From Erysipelotrichales bacterium (lineage in GTDB: Bacteria; Bacillota_I; Bacilli_A; Erysipelotrichales; Erysipelotrichaceae): a DNA stretch of 64,000 nucleotides. The translations under genes and the position numbers were made by a program. Below, one piece after another: positions 1 through 9,305 of this stretch. The stretch is taken from NCBI GenBank assembly GCA_910576855.1, contig CAJTJP010000012.1, positions 1-64,000 on the forward strand, given 5' to 3'. Positions within the stretch are counted from its first letter, which is position 1. Every line of letters starts with the position of its first letter. Below the pieces are notes generated by a model. The model made no database searches, was not told the DNA's origin, and was given only the letters and a program-made list of their open reading frames with translations.

Positions 1-3000
1 ATCGCGTATCGCAACAACTTATCTGTGATAAAGGTGACAAAGCTTCCTTCTAATTGTACCTTGAGTTCTGTTACTTTATTCTTTGTATCAATTTCATAAA
101 CGATTGGCTTGGCATCACTTTTCGCTCCGCCCATCGCATCACCAAGGGCTTCCTGTGGCTCTGTATACGGCAAGTATACCTTGATACTGCCGTCAGGCTG
201 TATTTTCACATTGCCCTTTTGAAGCCATACATCATATACAGTAATCGGTTTTCTAGGTAACGGTGGAATATCATCCGCATGATCGGTAATATCATCGACA
301 ATCAAGATTACACTCGGATCAAAGTCTGTATCGCCTTGACCTTCTACCTTAGCGCTCTTATCATCGGTTTCTACTACCTTTTTCCTTAAGCTGTTCCACT
401 TGTCTAAGGCATCCTTGATCCAGTCCTCGATATCCTTCTTTTCTGTTTCATCAATCTTGTCCTTGATTTCATCTAATTCATCTATGATTTGATCGATAAT
501 ATCTTTAGATTCATCACTGCCGTCAATCTCTGTTTCAATATCAGGCAACGGTACGATTTTAAATGTAATCGTAATATCATTTCCTGCGTTGTCTATCGCA
601 TAGACCTCATATTCACCGACACTGCTGATTCTTTCATCAACATTATTTTGAATTGTTCCTGCCATAGCTCCGTCAAGCTTATATTCGCTGTACGATAAAC
701 CGCTGTAATCATCGGTGACCTTTACAAATCTCGGCAGATAATAGAATTTATATTCACTCTTATCCTTTACACCGGTTATCGTTGGTGCTTTGCGATCGAT
801 CATGATTCCTTCATCACTGCTTAAATCACTGCAGTTTCCTGCTTTGTCACATGCCTTTGCCTGTAACGTAAGCTCTACATCATTTTGATATGTCACTATT
901 CCGTTTGTGCTTTGTTTCTTATTTGTACCGCTCTTACTTGTTTCCGTGTATTCGTAGTAATCAAGCCCGCTTGTCGCATCACTGCTTGACATAGTTACTT
1001 CCGCCGCTTGATTCATCCAGTTACCGAAGCTTAATGCGTTGATGAATCTTGCGATTGCACTCTTATTGATTTCCTTCATCGATAATGTCGGTACATCAGG
1101 CGGTGTTTGATCGATCTTTAATTGATAACGTATTGCCTTTGCGATCAAGCCTGTACTTGAATTTCTTAAGTAGAAATCAGTCGGATAATCACCGTCTGTA
1201 CTGTAGACTAACGGAGTAGTTTGGAAATTGATGCCGTCATTACTGATTTCATCATAACCGTTTTTGTTCGTTGTTGAAATCTGTACATCACTGATATACC
1301 AGTTATTTTTTCCTTTGGTTCCGGTTACCTTATAGTAGCCTTCACCGTTATTCGGTAAACTGTTACTGTTGATTATCAATGTTCCCTCTTGATATTCAAA
1401 TTCATAATTCGGATTGGATAAGCCGCTTGCCTGTATACCGTCTGTATATCTGCCCGGGACTTGATTATTAGGATACTTACTTGTGATAGTAAGTGTTCCT
1501 ATATTATCACCTGTAACAGGCTGAGGATTATAGGTAGCACCATTATCTTTAAATGCCTGACCTACTGTTTTCGTTACATCCTTTGGTTTTACGATGGTCT
1601 TACGTTTATTGACTGTGATTACCTTAGTAGCTGTAGATTCTTGATAGCTGCTTGTGCCGGCTTTCGTTACTTTTATTGTGAATGTACCGACACCGGTAAC
1701 CGTAACCTTACCGTTACTTAACGCAGCCCCTGTACCGTTATCATTTTCAATCGTCCAAGATACTGCACCGCTTCCTTGTCCGCCGCTGTAGGAAGGGGTG
1801 TAGGTATCACCATACATGAATGAATCATTACTTGTGATAGAAACAGGTGGATTCTGCGTAGGCAACTGTGATACCGTTATCTGTTTCGTTACTGTTTTAC
1901 TGTTGTAGTTAGTGTTACCCGCAACTGTAGCTTCTAAGGTAAATGTACCACTGCTTAACAGCTTGAATTTATTTCCGACAATCTGCGCTACACTGTTGCC
2001 GTTTGTGATTGTATACGTTTCATTTTCACCGCTGTCATTACCTGAAGTAGTTATCACTATTTCTTGATTTAATTGAAACGGATAATTCGCGTTATTCGTT
2101 ATCTGATAATTGTCTTGATTCTTTTTATTGACTGTAATAGAAACTGTTTTCGTAAATGCCATATCATTACCATCAGTACCCGAAACAGTCACGCTATAGG
2201 TTCCTGCGTCTAAATCAGTACCTTTCACCTTTAAAGCTCCTGTAGTATCAACACTGAAGTGTGCTTCATCACCGCTACTATCTAATTGAATCGTTTTAAT
2301 ATTAGAGGTAGGCTCACCTGCGGGATACGATAGTGTAAATGTACCGATTGTGTTATTTACCTTTGTTGGATTATCACCGTAGGTAAGGTTTGAATTAACC
2401 AATGAGAAATTTAAAGTCGGCTCAGGATTGTCCTTCACTTCAAATTGATAATCCTGTGTATTGCCGTAAGAATCCGTCACTGTTAAGGTATAGGTGCCTA
2501 TTGTCAAGGTTTGTCCGTTATAATCACTTGTGTTTCCCGATGAATCGGTAATTGTAGCTGTATAACTATTCCATGTAGATTGATCAGCAGGAACGCTAAC
2601 TGCGATTGAATCTGTCGTTTTTATTTTATTGACTGTAGAAATTGAATAATCTTTCAATTGAGGCGCTTGCTTATAAGTATCGATGATTATTTCCGCTTTA
2701 TCTGCGTTTTGTTGAAATTTATATTTTCGATATATTCTTTTGTTTTCTGCATTAATTTGTATTTCATTGTTTGTAAAGTCTGTACAGGAAGAAGTAGTGT
2801 TATCCGTGAGGTTTTCTATCTGACAAGCAACAACTTGAGAGTCAGAAGCACTTGATAATTTTAAATTCACAAGATCATTATACTTTTCTGCACTTGTATA
2901 TCTACTGCTGTCTTTTTTAGTTGCTTTTAAATAGAAATCAGGCTGTATTAATAACTGTTCACCATCAAGATATAACGCTCCTGATTCAGAAAGCACATAA

Positions 3001-4121
3001 TAATGACTGTCGCTGACAGCGTTTGCACTGGTCCAGATTGATGCTATTGTTGCTTTATCAACCTTTATACTTTGATCTCCGTAAGGCTTGTGTAGATTTG
3101 TATAAAATTTCCCATTGGATACAAAGCCCATTTTATCATCAATCCCATTAAAACAAAATGAAAAAGAAGAAGGATCACTTACACCACTCATTTCTATCCC
3201 CTTTTCCCATGTATGTGTTCCGTTTGATTTATTATAGTAGTATCCTTCTATGGTACCGTTATTATCGATTAAGTAGGCCAACCCATTACTAGAATAATCG
3301 TTTGTAGAGTGTTCTGCCCAAACGCTGACTACATTTTGCAAAGGATTGCCGTTGGAATCGTTAATTTGAATTGGGCTATGGACTTCGGTGCGCAGTGTCT
3401 GACCGTCAAAAACTGCGGTTCCCCACCCCCAAACCGTTCCGTCCTCTTTTACCGCTATCACGGAGCCAACTTCTGATAATTGCATTTTCTTTACATTGCT
3501 TATATTTGCTTTAGTAAACGTAGTGTACTCGCTAGGCGCTGCTCCTGTTCCCATAGTGCCATGGTAAGCGGCGCCACTGCCGTAAATATCGCCGTTCTCT
3601 GTAAGAATAAGCATATATGCACCTATTTTAATAGATATATCCTTTACATTGTATGAACTTAAATTTAAACCTACTTGAGCCGCAACACCTGTACTTGTGT
3701 TAATCGGATTCTTATTTCCTATACCAAATTCACCCCAAAGATTACCATTGGTTCCGCTAAAAAACACCTCTCCGTCATTTCGAACCAAAAGAATATCTTT
3801 ATTTATTTCTGATGTATTCTCCGCCATTCTGACCATCACAATATTCTTCAACGGCTCACCGTTAGTATCTTTTATGATTGAACAAGTTTTTTCTAAGGTT
3901 AAATGTCCGTTCTTATAATCTGCTGTATTACAATAATAAGCTTGTCCTTCCTCATCAATAGCCGTCATCCCACCTCTGCCTGCATCAAAATCTATTATCT
4001 TTGCACCTATAGGCTCATCTTTATTATCTGCTTTTACAATATTTGATATATTAAAAATGAAAGGCATGCTTAAACAGAATAATATAGTGAATGAGATGAC
4101 TTTCGTTTTTTTAATGTTCAT
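1..4121 (-). CDS. Large secreted RCC1/Ig-repeat surface protein, C-terminus beyond window
   Basis: The reading frame is open from the ATG at 4121 to the window edge, about 1373 codons, so the 3' end is missing. An AGGAAGGA ribosome site lies just upstream. The N-terminus is a signal peptide with a hydrophobic core and a likely cut after IVKA near residue 31. Residues about 35-320 contain RCC1-like beta-propeller text (LWGEFGIGN, GSGAAYHGTMGTG, TVWGWG). From about 495 onward there are Ig-like or MBG-type repeats (for example VTVSGTDGND, KTIVKPKDVTKTVGQAF), then an Ig-like domain with the typical DxAGN motif. A charged helical stretch sits near residues 1200-1240. It is probably exported and wall-associated, but no anchor is visible because the C-terminus is cut off. 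Substrate or ligand is unknown. Confidence 0.85.
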   Translation of the reverse strand, partial: MNIKKTKVISFTILFCLSMPFIFNISNIVKADNKDEPIGAKIIDFDAGRGGMTAIDEEGQAYYCNTADYKNGHLTLEKTCSIIKDTNGEPLKNIVMVRMAENTSEINKDILLVRNDGEVFFSGTNGNLWGEFGIGNKNPINTSTGVAAQVGLNLSSYNVKDISIKIGAYMLILTENGDIYGSGAAYHGTMGTGAAPSEYTTFTKANISNVKKMQLSEVGSVIAVKEDGTVWGWGTAVFDGQTLRTEVHSPIQINDSNGNPLQNVVSVWAEHSTNDYSSNGLAYLIDNNGTIEGYYYNKSNGTHTWEKGIEMSGVSDPSSFSFCFNGIDDKMGFVSNGKFYTNLHKPYGDQSIKVDKATIASIWTSANAVSDSHYYVLSESGALYLDGEQLLIQPDFYLKATKKDSSRYTSAEKYNDLVNLKLSSASDSQVVACQIENLTDNTTSSCTDFTNNEIQINAENKRIYRKYKFQQNADKAEIIIDTYKQAPQLKDYSISTVNKIKTTDSIAVSVPADQSTWNSYTATITDSSGNTSDYNGQTLTIGTYTLTVTDSYGNTQDYQFEVKDNPEPTLNFSLVNSNLTYGDNPTKVNNTIGTFTLSYPAGEPTSNIKTIQLDSSGDEAHFSVDTTGALKVKGTDLDAGTYSVTVSGTDGNDMAFTKTVSITVNKKNQDNYQITNNANYPFQLNQEIVITTSGNDSGENETYTITNGNSVAQIVGNKFKLLSSGTFTLEATVAGNTNYNSKTVTKQITVSQLPTQNPPVSITSNDSFMYGDTYTPSYSGGQGSGAVSWTIENDNGTGAALSNGKVTVTGVGTFTIKVTKAGTSSYQESTATKVITVNKRKTIVKPKDVTKTVGQAFKDNGATYNPQPVTGDNIGTLTITSKYPNNQVPGRYTDGIQASGLSNPNYEFEYQEGTLIINSNSLPNNGEGYYKVTGTKGKNNWYISDVQISTTNKNGYDEISNDGINFQTTPLVYSTDGDYPTDFYLRNSSTGLIAKAIRYQLKIDQTPPDVPTLSMKEINKSAIARFINALSFGNWMNQAAEVTMSSSDATSGLDYYEYTETSKSGTNKKQSTNGIVTYQNDVELTLQAKACDKAGNCSDLSSDEGIMIDRKAPTITGVKDKSEYKFYYLPRFVKVTDDYSGLSYSEYKLDGAMAGTIQNNVDERISSVGEYEVYAIDNAGNDITITFKIVPLPDIETEIDGSDESKDIIDQIIDELDEIKDKIDETEKKDIEDWIKDALDKWNSLRKKVVETDDKSAKVEGQGDTDFDPSVILIVDDITDHADDIPPLPRKPITVYDVWLQKGNVKIQPDGSIKVYLPYTEPQEALGDAMGGAKSDAKPIVYEIDTKNKVTELKVQLEGSFVTFITDKLLRYA

Positions 4122-4157
4122 TTTATCCTTCCTTTCCTATATATTTATATATAATTA

Positions 4158-4187
4158 AATATATCTTTTTCTGTAATGCACTTACAA
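4158..4187 (-). promoter_or_regulatory. Possible promoter of the RCC1/Ig surface protein
   Basis: On the minus strand TTGTAA (4182-4187) and TATATT (4158-4163) are 18 nt apart, 37 bp before the start codon. The region is very AT-rich, so chance matches are likely. Confidence 0.3.
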
Positions 4188-4278
4188 TAATCTTATAGAC
4201 TTATAAGTCTACAAGATACTTAAAAAAATACTTGTTATAAATATCCCTTCTATCTAATCTTTTTTATATATAAAAAAC

Positions 4279-4304
4279 TGAAAAATCGTATAAAAACGAT
4301 TCTC
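4279..4304 (-). terminator. Weak terminator after the sigma-factor gene
   Basis: AATCGT and ACGATT form a 6-bp hairpin that on the minus strand is followed by TTTTTCAG. It lies about 75 nt beyond the stop codon at 4377. The stem is short, so this is a modest call. Confidence 0.3.
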
Positions 4305-4376
4305 CCTCAACAATGAGAACCACATAAGAATTCATAATGTTTCAAATAACAAATAAAATATCAAAAAATATAATAG

Positions 4377-5450
4377 CTATTTCATTGATAAAGCTTCAAA
4401 GGCATTTACCCATCCTCTGTTTGATAACTGCTGCCAATATTCATCCTGTTTATTTTTCAATGCTTCATAGATAGGTCTGATCGCTTCTATTTCCTCCTTG
4501 CTTTTATTCTGCATATCAGCTTCATTGATTGCCCAATTTAAGCATGTATAATAAGCATCAAAGCTTGTTTCAACTATTTCATCCTCATAATAAACAGCTT
4601 GAAAGCGATTATAAACTGCATTAGGATTTGCACTGCTTTCCGTTTGCTTTACTTCATCATTTTCATTTGTTGTGATCGGCGGATTTACGGAATGACTGCG
4701 ATTGATATCATCTTTTATAAATACGGCACCTGATACTGCCAATGCAGAAAATGATGCAGCACATACGCACTGTATCGCATTTGTTTTCATCAATTCACCG
4801 GTATGAGTAACTGCTTTCTTACTGTAGCTGAGATAAGTAAGCAGAGTAAAGATAAACGGTGTATGAATATGAAAGCTTAGTTTTCTTCCTTCTAATCTTT
4901 CAAAGCTTTTGATTTCGGATTTTAACAGCTTTCTGCCTCTTACAGCTCTTGTTTTAACCGTATTGATCGGTATATCTAAGTAATCAGCAATTTCCTGAAG
5001 CTTCATTTGCTGAATATACATCATATCTAAAACAACAGCCATTTCTTTTTTTAATGAATAAATTAACGCAATGAGAATCTCCCTTTCCGCTGCATTTTCA
5101 CTTGCGTGTTCCGGCAGCATATAGGTTCTTTTTTCCTCATAATCCGCAATCGCAGATAACTTGTCCGGATCCATTGCCGTTGCGCTTTTTCTTCGATACA
5201 TGCGATTGCATTTGCTGATAACGATACGTATCATCCACGCGTAGAAATAGGAAGGCTCGTTAAGCTTATGAATTGAGCGATGTACTTCAAGCATTGTTTC
5301 TTGTGCGGCATCCTGTGCATCTGCATCATTATTCATAATGCGAAGTGCGATGGCATAGGCTTTGCCGTAGTAAATATGAAACATTTCTATGAAGGCCTGT
5401 TCATCATTCGCAATCACTTTTTTAATGAGTGAAATTTCTTCTGAAGTCAT
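4377..5450 (-). CDS. ECF-like sigma factor with membrane-anchored C-terminal extension
   Basis: The N-terminal 170 residues have the two-domain layout of an ECF sigma factor. Region 2 is at about 20-85 (DADAQDAAQETMLEV, FYAWMIRIVISKC) and region 4 at about 115-165 (LQEIADYLDIPINTVKTRAVRGR), so it should bind core RNA polymerase and promoter DNA. Unlike an ordinary ECF factor of about 170-190 aa, it continues to 357 aa with a hydrophobic segment at about 225-245 and a roughly 110-residue polar tail that would lie outside the membrane. No separate anti-sigma gene is adjacent; the tail may take over sensing or restraint. A GGAGGA site precedes the ATG. It lies between a surface-protein gene and an XRE gene. 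Its regulon is not evident from the sequence. Confidence 0.85.
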   Translation of the reverse strand: MTSEEISLIKKVIANDEQAFIEMFHIYYGKAYAIALRIMNNDADAQDAAQETMLEVHRSIHKLNEPSYFYAWMIRIVISKCNRMYRRKSATAMDPDKLSAIADYEEKRTYMLPEHASENAAEREILIALIYSLKKEMAVVLDMMYIQQMKLQEIADYLDIPINTVKTRAVRGRKLLKSEIKSFERLEGRKLSFHIHTPFIFTLLTYLSYSKKAVTHTGELMKTNAIQCVCAASFSALAVSGAVFIKDDINRSHSVNPPITTNENDEVKQTESSANPNAVYNRFQAVYYEDEIVETSFDAYYTCLNWAINEADMQNKSKEEIEAIRPIYEALKNKQDEYWQQLSNRGWVNAFEALSMK

Positions 5451-5755
5451 AGCTTGTTCCTCCTATTTATTTTAATAATATATGATGATTGCGAAATTGT
5501 CTATATTTTTTCAGTAAAAAATATCAAATTTTTTATTTTATCTATTAAATTGGAAAATGCTGCATGTTGAGGAGAGGGGGCGGTTGCGCTGTGAAGGCAA
5601 GAAAAAAACAGTAACGATTGTGTACTGCTTGGGGGATAATCGATTCTGCGGTGTTCGGCATGTTGGAATTCTGTTTGTGTTGCAGGTGTCGGCAGGCGAT
5701 TGACAGGGGCGAATTGTGTGGGGTGAGATGGGGATTGTAGATGGTGGGGGCAGTA
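5451..5755. other. 305-bp gap with G-rich tract and potential G-quadruplex
   Basis: The part next to the sigma-factor gene is AT-rich and probably holds its promoter. From about 5570 to 5750 the plus strand is strikingly rich in G and poor in C. Four runs of four or more G (5706-5709, 5720-5723, 5730-5733, 5746-5750) fall within 45 nt and could form a G-quadruplex. No convincing gene is seen in any frame. Confidence 0.5.
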
Positions 5756-6154
5756 TTATTTATTTTTGATCAATAGCTTCAGGACCGGCAGTGTTTTATT
5801 GATAAATTGATTGCGCTGCGCTTCGTCCAGCTGGGCTAATTGATCCAAAAGCTCTTTTTCCAACGGTTTCAGCTGAGCGGCATAATGACGTATTTCGGCG
5901 ATTTCAGTGTCGCGGCCGATGATTTCGAGCAGGAATTCATCTGCGCTTGTTTCAAGATAATTCATGAATTTATAGAATTCGACCAGATTCGGCTTTAGGT
6001 GCTTACAGCGAGCGTATTTGTACAGATCCTTGTAGGGGATGCCCGATAGCTCGGCGATTTGTTTGAAGTTTAATTGTGTCTCTGCTTTGACTTTGCGAAG
6101 CAGGTCGCCGAAGCTGAATTCCTCTAATAATTTTAATTCCTCACCCGTCATCAT
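5756..6154 (-). CDS. XRE-family HTH regulator, 132 aa
   Basis: An N-terminal helix-turn-helix of the Cro/CI type occupies about residues 13-72 (FKQIAELSGIPYKDLYKYARC), followed by a helical, charged tail (EKELLDQLAQLDEAQRNQF) that probably dimerises. The tail resembles that of the broken XRE regulator at 35301-35680, so the two may be distant relatives. GGAGAG lies seven bases before the first ATG. It stands alone, with G-rich non-coding DNA on both sides, and no partner gene is visible. Target genes are unknown. Confidence 0.7.
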   Translation of the reverse strand: MMTGEELKLLEEFSFGDLLRKVKAETQLNFKQIAELSGIPYKDLYKYARCKHLKPNLVEFYKFMNYLETSADEFLLEIIGRDTEIAEIRHYAAQLKPLEKELLDQLAQLDEAQRNQFINKTLPVLKLLIKNK

Positions 6155-6529
6155 ACGTATCTCTCCTTCAGTAGGATTATTTTAACATATTTTTTAAAGG
6201 TGAGCTATTATTTTTAGCTTTTTTGACGGAGGGAATCTGATCGGTGGAGAAGGTTAGTGGTATTCGCTTTATCAGCGGGAGGAGGGATGACATGCGGTAT
6301 GGAAATTGGTATATTAAGGGTGTAAACAATCCGATTATTAAATGGGAAGGGGAGCAGCTGTGAAAAAAGCCAAGCAGTGTGTTGTTGTGTGTGGTATTGT
6401 GTGCGTGAGGGAAAGCGTTGGTAGAGGTTGTATATTATCAACTGTCGGATGATTGCGATAATTTGTTAAACAAATGGACTGTTAATTTTAATTATGTTGG
6501 AGAAATGTGCGAAAATTTTGGAATTGGCT
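6155..6529. other. Gene-free stretch, G-rich on the plus strand
   Basis: No supportable ORF, tRNA or structured RNA is recognised. The plus strand is again G-rich and C-poor between about 6230 and 6440, like the region at 5570-5750. A degraded gene or a transcribed RNA cannot be excluded. Confidence 0.4.
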
Positions 6530-6560
6530 GTTAATACACAATTTAACTGCTAGTGATGGA

Positions 6561-6586
6561 GTCGGTATTTAAAATATCGACTTTTT
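6561..6586 (+). terminator. Hairpin with T-run, reading inward at the IS left end
   Basis: GTCGGTATTT pairs with AAATATCGAC, with one G-U pair, and is followed by TTTTT on the plus strand. No plus-strand gene lies before it. Such a hairpin could shield the element from outside transcription. Confidence 0.5.
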
Positions 6587-6742
6587 CTTATTCCGATTTA
6601 TATCCTTCATAAAATATTTGAAAAAAGTTTAAAAACCTTTTGTATATATGAAAATACATGTGTATGTAATAAGTAAGGGAACCTTAAAAGGATTAAGTAT
6701 CTTACTTGTTTTGCAATACTCCGCTTTTAATTTTAATGGTGT

Positions 6743-7618
6743 TTATAAATTATAAAAAGTCCTAGAAATATTGACTCCACTACAAATATCCTTGTTTCTT
6801 AGTACAGTTTTTATGCAATTTAACTGATAAAACAGATTCCTACATATGTGATTATCCAAATATAACGGATGCTTCCTTTTATACTGAAATAACGCTAAAT
6901 ATCCTTGTAAATAGTGCGTTGCTACATTTCGTTTACCACGCAAAAACGTCTTTATTTGCTCGTGTAATTTGTTGACCCTATCAAGCGTATATCCTTCAAT
7001 TTCTTGCTTGCGTGAAGGTATCTTCTTCCAATCTGCTTGGAGATGTTTCATTAAAGGATGATAACTTCTTTGACTGTCGGATATAATTTTCATGCCATGG
7101 GTCATTGTTTTGTCAAATATCTCTATCAAAGTTTTTGATGTGGGTCTTCCTCTATCTGCCACAGATAAAACGATGTTATCATGTATATCAATGGCACAGG
7201 CAATACCGATTTTATCTTCACTGATACCCCTTTTTTCTTTTCTCACATATCCTTCTTGTTCAAATGTAAGATACGTTTCATCTAATTCCGCTTCATCTAA
7301 AAGAATATCCTCATTCATGATCTGAACGAGGACATATAAAATCTTATGACGGCAATAAAATGCAGATGTAATACTGATACCGGTTAAACCAGCCATCTTT
7401 TGGAGAGAGTCATTATTTAATGTACTACATAACATCATATTCCATTGCTCACTAGATAAGTGAGAGTGATACATTAATGTATTATGTCTTAGTATAAACG
7501 TTTTTTTACAGGTACATTTATAGCGTTGTACTCCTTGAGGTGTCTTTCCATTTTTATGAACATGTTGGTTTCCGCAGTAAGGGCATTTCAAATTTTCTTC
7601 ATCTAATTCTTTTGACAT
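6743..7618 (-). CDS. IS1595-family (ISXO2-like) transposase
   Basis: The 291-aa product starts with a zinc ribbon (CPYCG at about 12-16, then CTCKKTF) as in IS1595 and ISXO2 transposases. The catalytic domain follows, with DETYL at about 112, ISDSQRSYHP at about 180, and a downstream NKLHEQIKTFLRGKRNVATHY segment of the kind carrying the third active-site position. It should cut and join DNA at the element ends. The length is normal for the family and the frame is intact, so the copy may be active. The start has only a weak upstream AAGGAA and may be helped by coupling to the short ORF just upstream. Confidence 0.85.
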   Translation of the reverse strand: MSKELDEENLKCPYCGNQHVHKNGKTPQGVQRYKCTCKKTFILRHNTLMYHSHLSSEQWNMMLCSTLNNDSLQKMAGLTGISITSAFYCRHKILYVLVQIMNEDILLDEAELDETYLTFEQEGYVRKEKRGISEDKIGIACAIDIHDNIVLSVADRGRPTSKTLIEIFDKTMTHGMKIISDSQRSYHPLMKHLQADWKKIPSRKQEIEGYTLDRVNKLHEQIKTFLRGKRNVATHYLQGYLALFQYKRKHPLYLDNHICRNLFYQLNCIKTVLRNKDICSGVNISRTFYNL

Positions 7619-7660
7619 GTAGGCAAATAATTCCTTTTTGAATATACTATTATTTAATGC

Positions 7661-7750
7661 TTAAAATAATTCTTTAATATCTTCATATTCGTACTGTTCC
7701 ATTAAATCAGTTAAACACTTATTTACATCTATCTTTATCTTTTCTTTCAT
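7661..7750 (-). CDS. 29-residue ORF upstream of the transposase
   Basis: ATG at 7750 has AAGGAG nine bases upstream and reads a 29-residue charged peptide (MKEKIKIDVNKCLTDLMEQY at its N-terminus, ending KELF) before TAA at 7661. It lies in the same orientation 42 bp before the transposase, probably within the same element. It might set transposase translation by coupling, but no known family is recognised. Confidence 0.4.
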   Translation of the reverse strand: MKEKIKIDVNKCLTDLMEQYEYEDIKELF

Positions 7751-7790
7751 CTTCATCATCTCCTTGATGACGATATCATACACCTATTTG

Positions 7791-7811
7791 TGACACTATT
7801 CATGTCACAAC
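7791..7811 (-). promoter_or_regulatory. Palindrome TGTGACA-N7-TGTCACA upstream of the IS genes
   Basis: A perfect 7-bp inverted repeat with a 7-nt centre lies about 40 bp upstream of the short ORF. It could be an operator for the IS promoter or an internal transposase site. Confidence 0.35.
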
Positions 7812-7835
7812 ACTATAATTAAATGCAACTTTAAC

Positions 7836-7892
7836 AAAAAAAACCTCATAATTAATCAAGTAAGCATACCTGATTTGTATTATGAGGTTTTT
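7836..7892 (-). terminator. Terminator of capsule locus 1
   Basis: A 14-bp perfect stem (7839-7852 with 7879-7892) encloses a loop that can pair further (AATCA/TGATT). On the minus strand it is followed by eight T. It lies 65-120 nt past the last gene of the capsule operon. T-rich sequence on the other strand could let it work both ways. Confidence 0.9.
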
Positions 7893-7956
7893 GGTACTCT
7901 TCAACCTATAAAAGTGTATGTTAATATAATGTATTTTTTCCGGCTTTATCATTAAT

Positions 7957-9291
7957 CTATTTCCGCATTATCCAGATTTCATAATCTTCGGCTAACATCG
8001 AATTTCGTACATCAACATAATACTTATTCTCTTCAGAATCCCAAAATAAGTCATATACTTGATTTCCCATTTTCATATAAGCATAATCTTTTTTCTCCGA
8101 CTTAACTGAGATTCGAGAAAAGCCGCCTTGTTTTACAATTTGAATTTCTTTATTTTCAAGTCTTTTTGCCTTTGCGACATCTAAAGCAGGCTGATAACTT
8201 TTTTCCGTCATACGCTGCTTATTGTAATATGAATCAATTACAGTGTATTCAACTGTTTCAAATACGACAAAATCAGGTTGAAAGAGATTGATATAGTAAT
8301 CAAAATCAATTACATTCTCATAAGCATGGATATTAATACATTCTTCAACCGAAGGCCACAGCATTTCCGCTCTTGTATTCAAGTAGCTGCCTTGAAAATA
8401 CATACCCCTCAGCTTATTATTGCTGAGTCTGTTAAAATTATAAGAAAATGTTTGGTGCGCATCATCTAACGGAATATTTTTATATTCCTCATTTAAAGAT
8501 TGAAACTGCATTCTGACAGAATCTTTTAATTGATAATGAGGGATAATTTCATCAATTTCAAAATTTGAAACCGGTAAGGCAGACGCATGCTTAGTTCCGA
8601 TTAGAAACATATCAGGTGTATTCACAGATAAGTTTGTAAATTGCTCGCTTAACGCTTCTAATATATGATTAATGCCATAGTAAGCACCAAGATCATTCCA
8701 ATGACCCGCATCATATTTCACATTGAAAATTTGTTCCTTCTTCGCTATCTCATTAAGATACCCTACATTATCCACATAAGGAATATTGTATAGCTTTAAA
8801 AGCTTGTACAAATAGTCTAATCGGTAATTTATATAATTATAGCCGTTAGGGAGATATTGCGGATATATTGTGTCTTTACCTGGATTCAAAACAAATAAAA
8901 AGGGGATATTGCGCTGTTCACAATAGTGATTTAATTTAACGACAGTTTGCATAAAAGAATCCATATATTCATAATCGTGAAACGGCTGATTCAGCTTTCG
9001 AAAAATATGTCCATCTTTTCCATACTGATAACTTGGATGTATCAGTTCATGAAAAAAAATATCATTCAGCTTTGTATATTGAGTAATAATTGTATCTCTG
9101 TGACCGATTCGATCATTGAGGTATGTATCCCAGGATTTTAAATAATCATCAAAGGCTTGTTTCTGTGGAATATCTGCCAGCTTACGATTATCAATTTTAC
9201 TGATACTGTCTGCTTTAAAATTAAAGCAAATGATAGGAATTATTAATATAATTATGGTCATTAATAAAAACATATATTTAATTTTTCTCAT
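7957..9291 (-). CDS. DHHW-type SGNH-like glycan O-acetylation protein (AlgJ/AlgX-like)
   Basis: After an N-terminal signal anchor (hydrophobic residues about 6-25), the extracytoplasmic domain contains DAGHWNDLGAYYG, the D-x-x-H-W signature of the AlgX/AlgJ/DHHW group of SGNH-fold acetyltransferase partners. It likely moves an acetyl group from the neighbouring MBOAT protein onto the exported polysaccharide. The ATG at 9291 is chosen because AAAGGAG lies directly upstream; an in-frame TTG six codons earlier would overlap the MBOAT stop. It is the last gene of the operon. The length, 444 aa, is near the family norm. Confidence 0.8.
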   Translation of the reverse strand: MRKIKYMFLLMTIIILIIPIICFNFKADSISKIDNRKLADIPQKQAFDDYLKSWDTYLNDRIGHRDTIITQYTKLNDIFFHELIHPSYQYGKDGHIFRKLNQPFHDYEYMDSFMQTVVKLNHYCEQRNIPFLFVLNPGKDTIYPQYLPNGYNYINYRLDYLYKLLKLYNIPYVDNVGYLNEIAKKEQIFNVKYDAGHWNDLGAYYGINHILEALSEQFTNLSVNTPDMFLIGTKHASALPVSNFEIDEIIPHYQLKDSVRMQFQSLNEEYKNIPLDDAHQTFSYNFNRLSNNKLRGMYFQGSYLNTRAEMLWPSVEECINIHAYENVIDFDYYINLFQPDFVVFETVEYTVIDSYYNKQRMTEKSYQPALDVAKAKRLENKEIQIVKQGGFSRISVKSEKKDYAYMKMGNQVYDLFWDSEENKYYVDVRNSMLAEDYEIWIMRK

Positions 9292-9305
9292 AAGTACAAC
9301 TCCTT

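Larger units (their letters stand above)
6530..7835 (-). mobile_element. IS1595-like insertion sequence, ends tentative
   Basis: The transposase gene at 6743-7618 defines the element. Inward-facing sequences at 6530 (GTTAATACACAATTTAACTG) and at 7835 on the minus strand (GTTAAAGTTGCATTTAATTA) share GTTAA, ATTTAA and then TAGTG, and may be imperfect terminal repeats. No clear target-site duplication was found, so the outer limits are uncertain. The element sits just past the terminator of capsule locus 1. Confidence 0.35.

Noticed and set aside
6214-6441. Minus-strand 75-aa frame in the G-rich gap
   Set aside because: Low-complexity composition and no ribosome site; likely an effect of G-richness.
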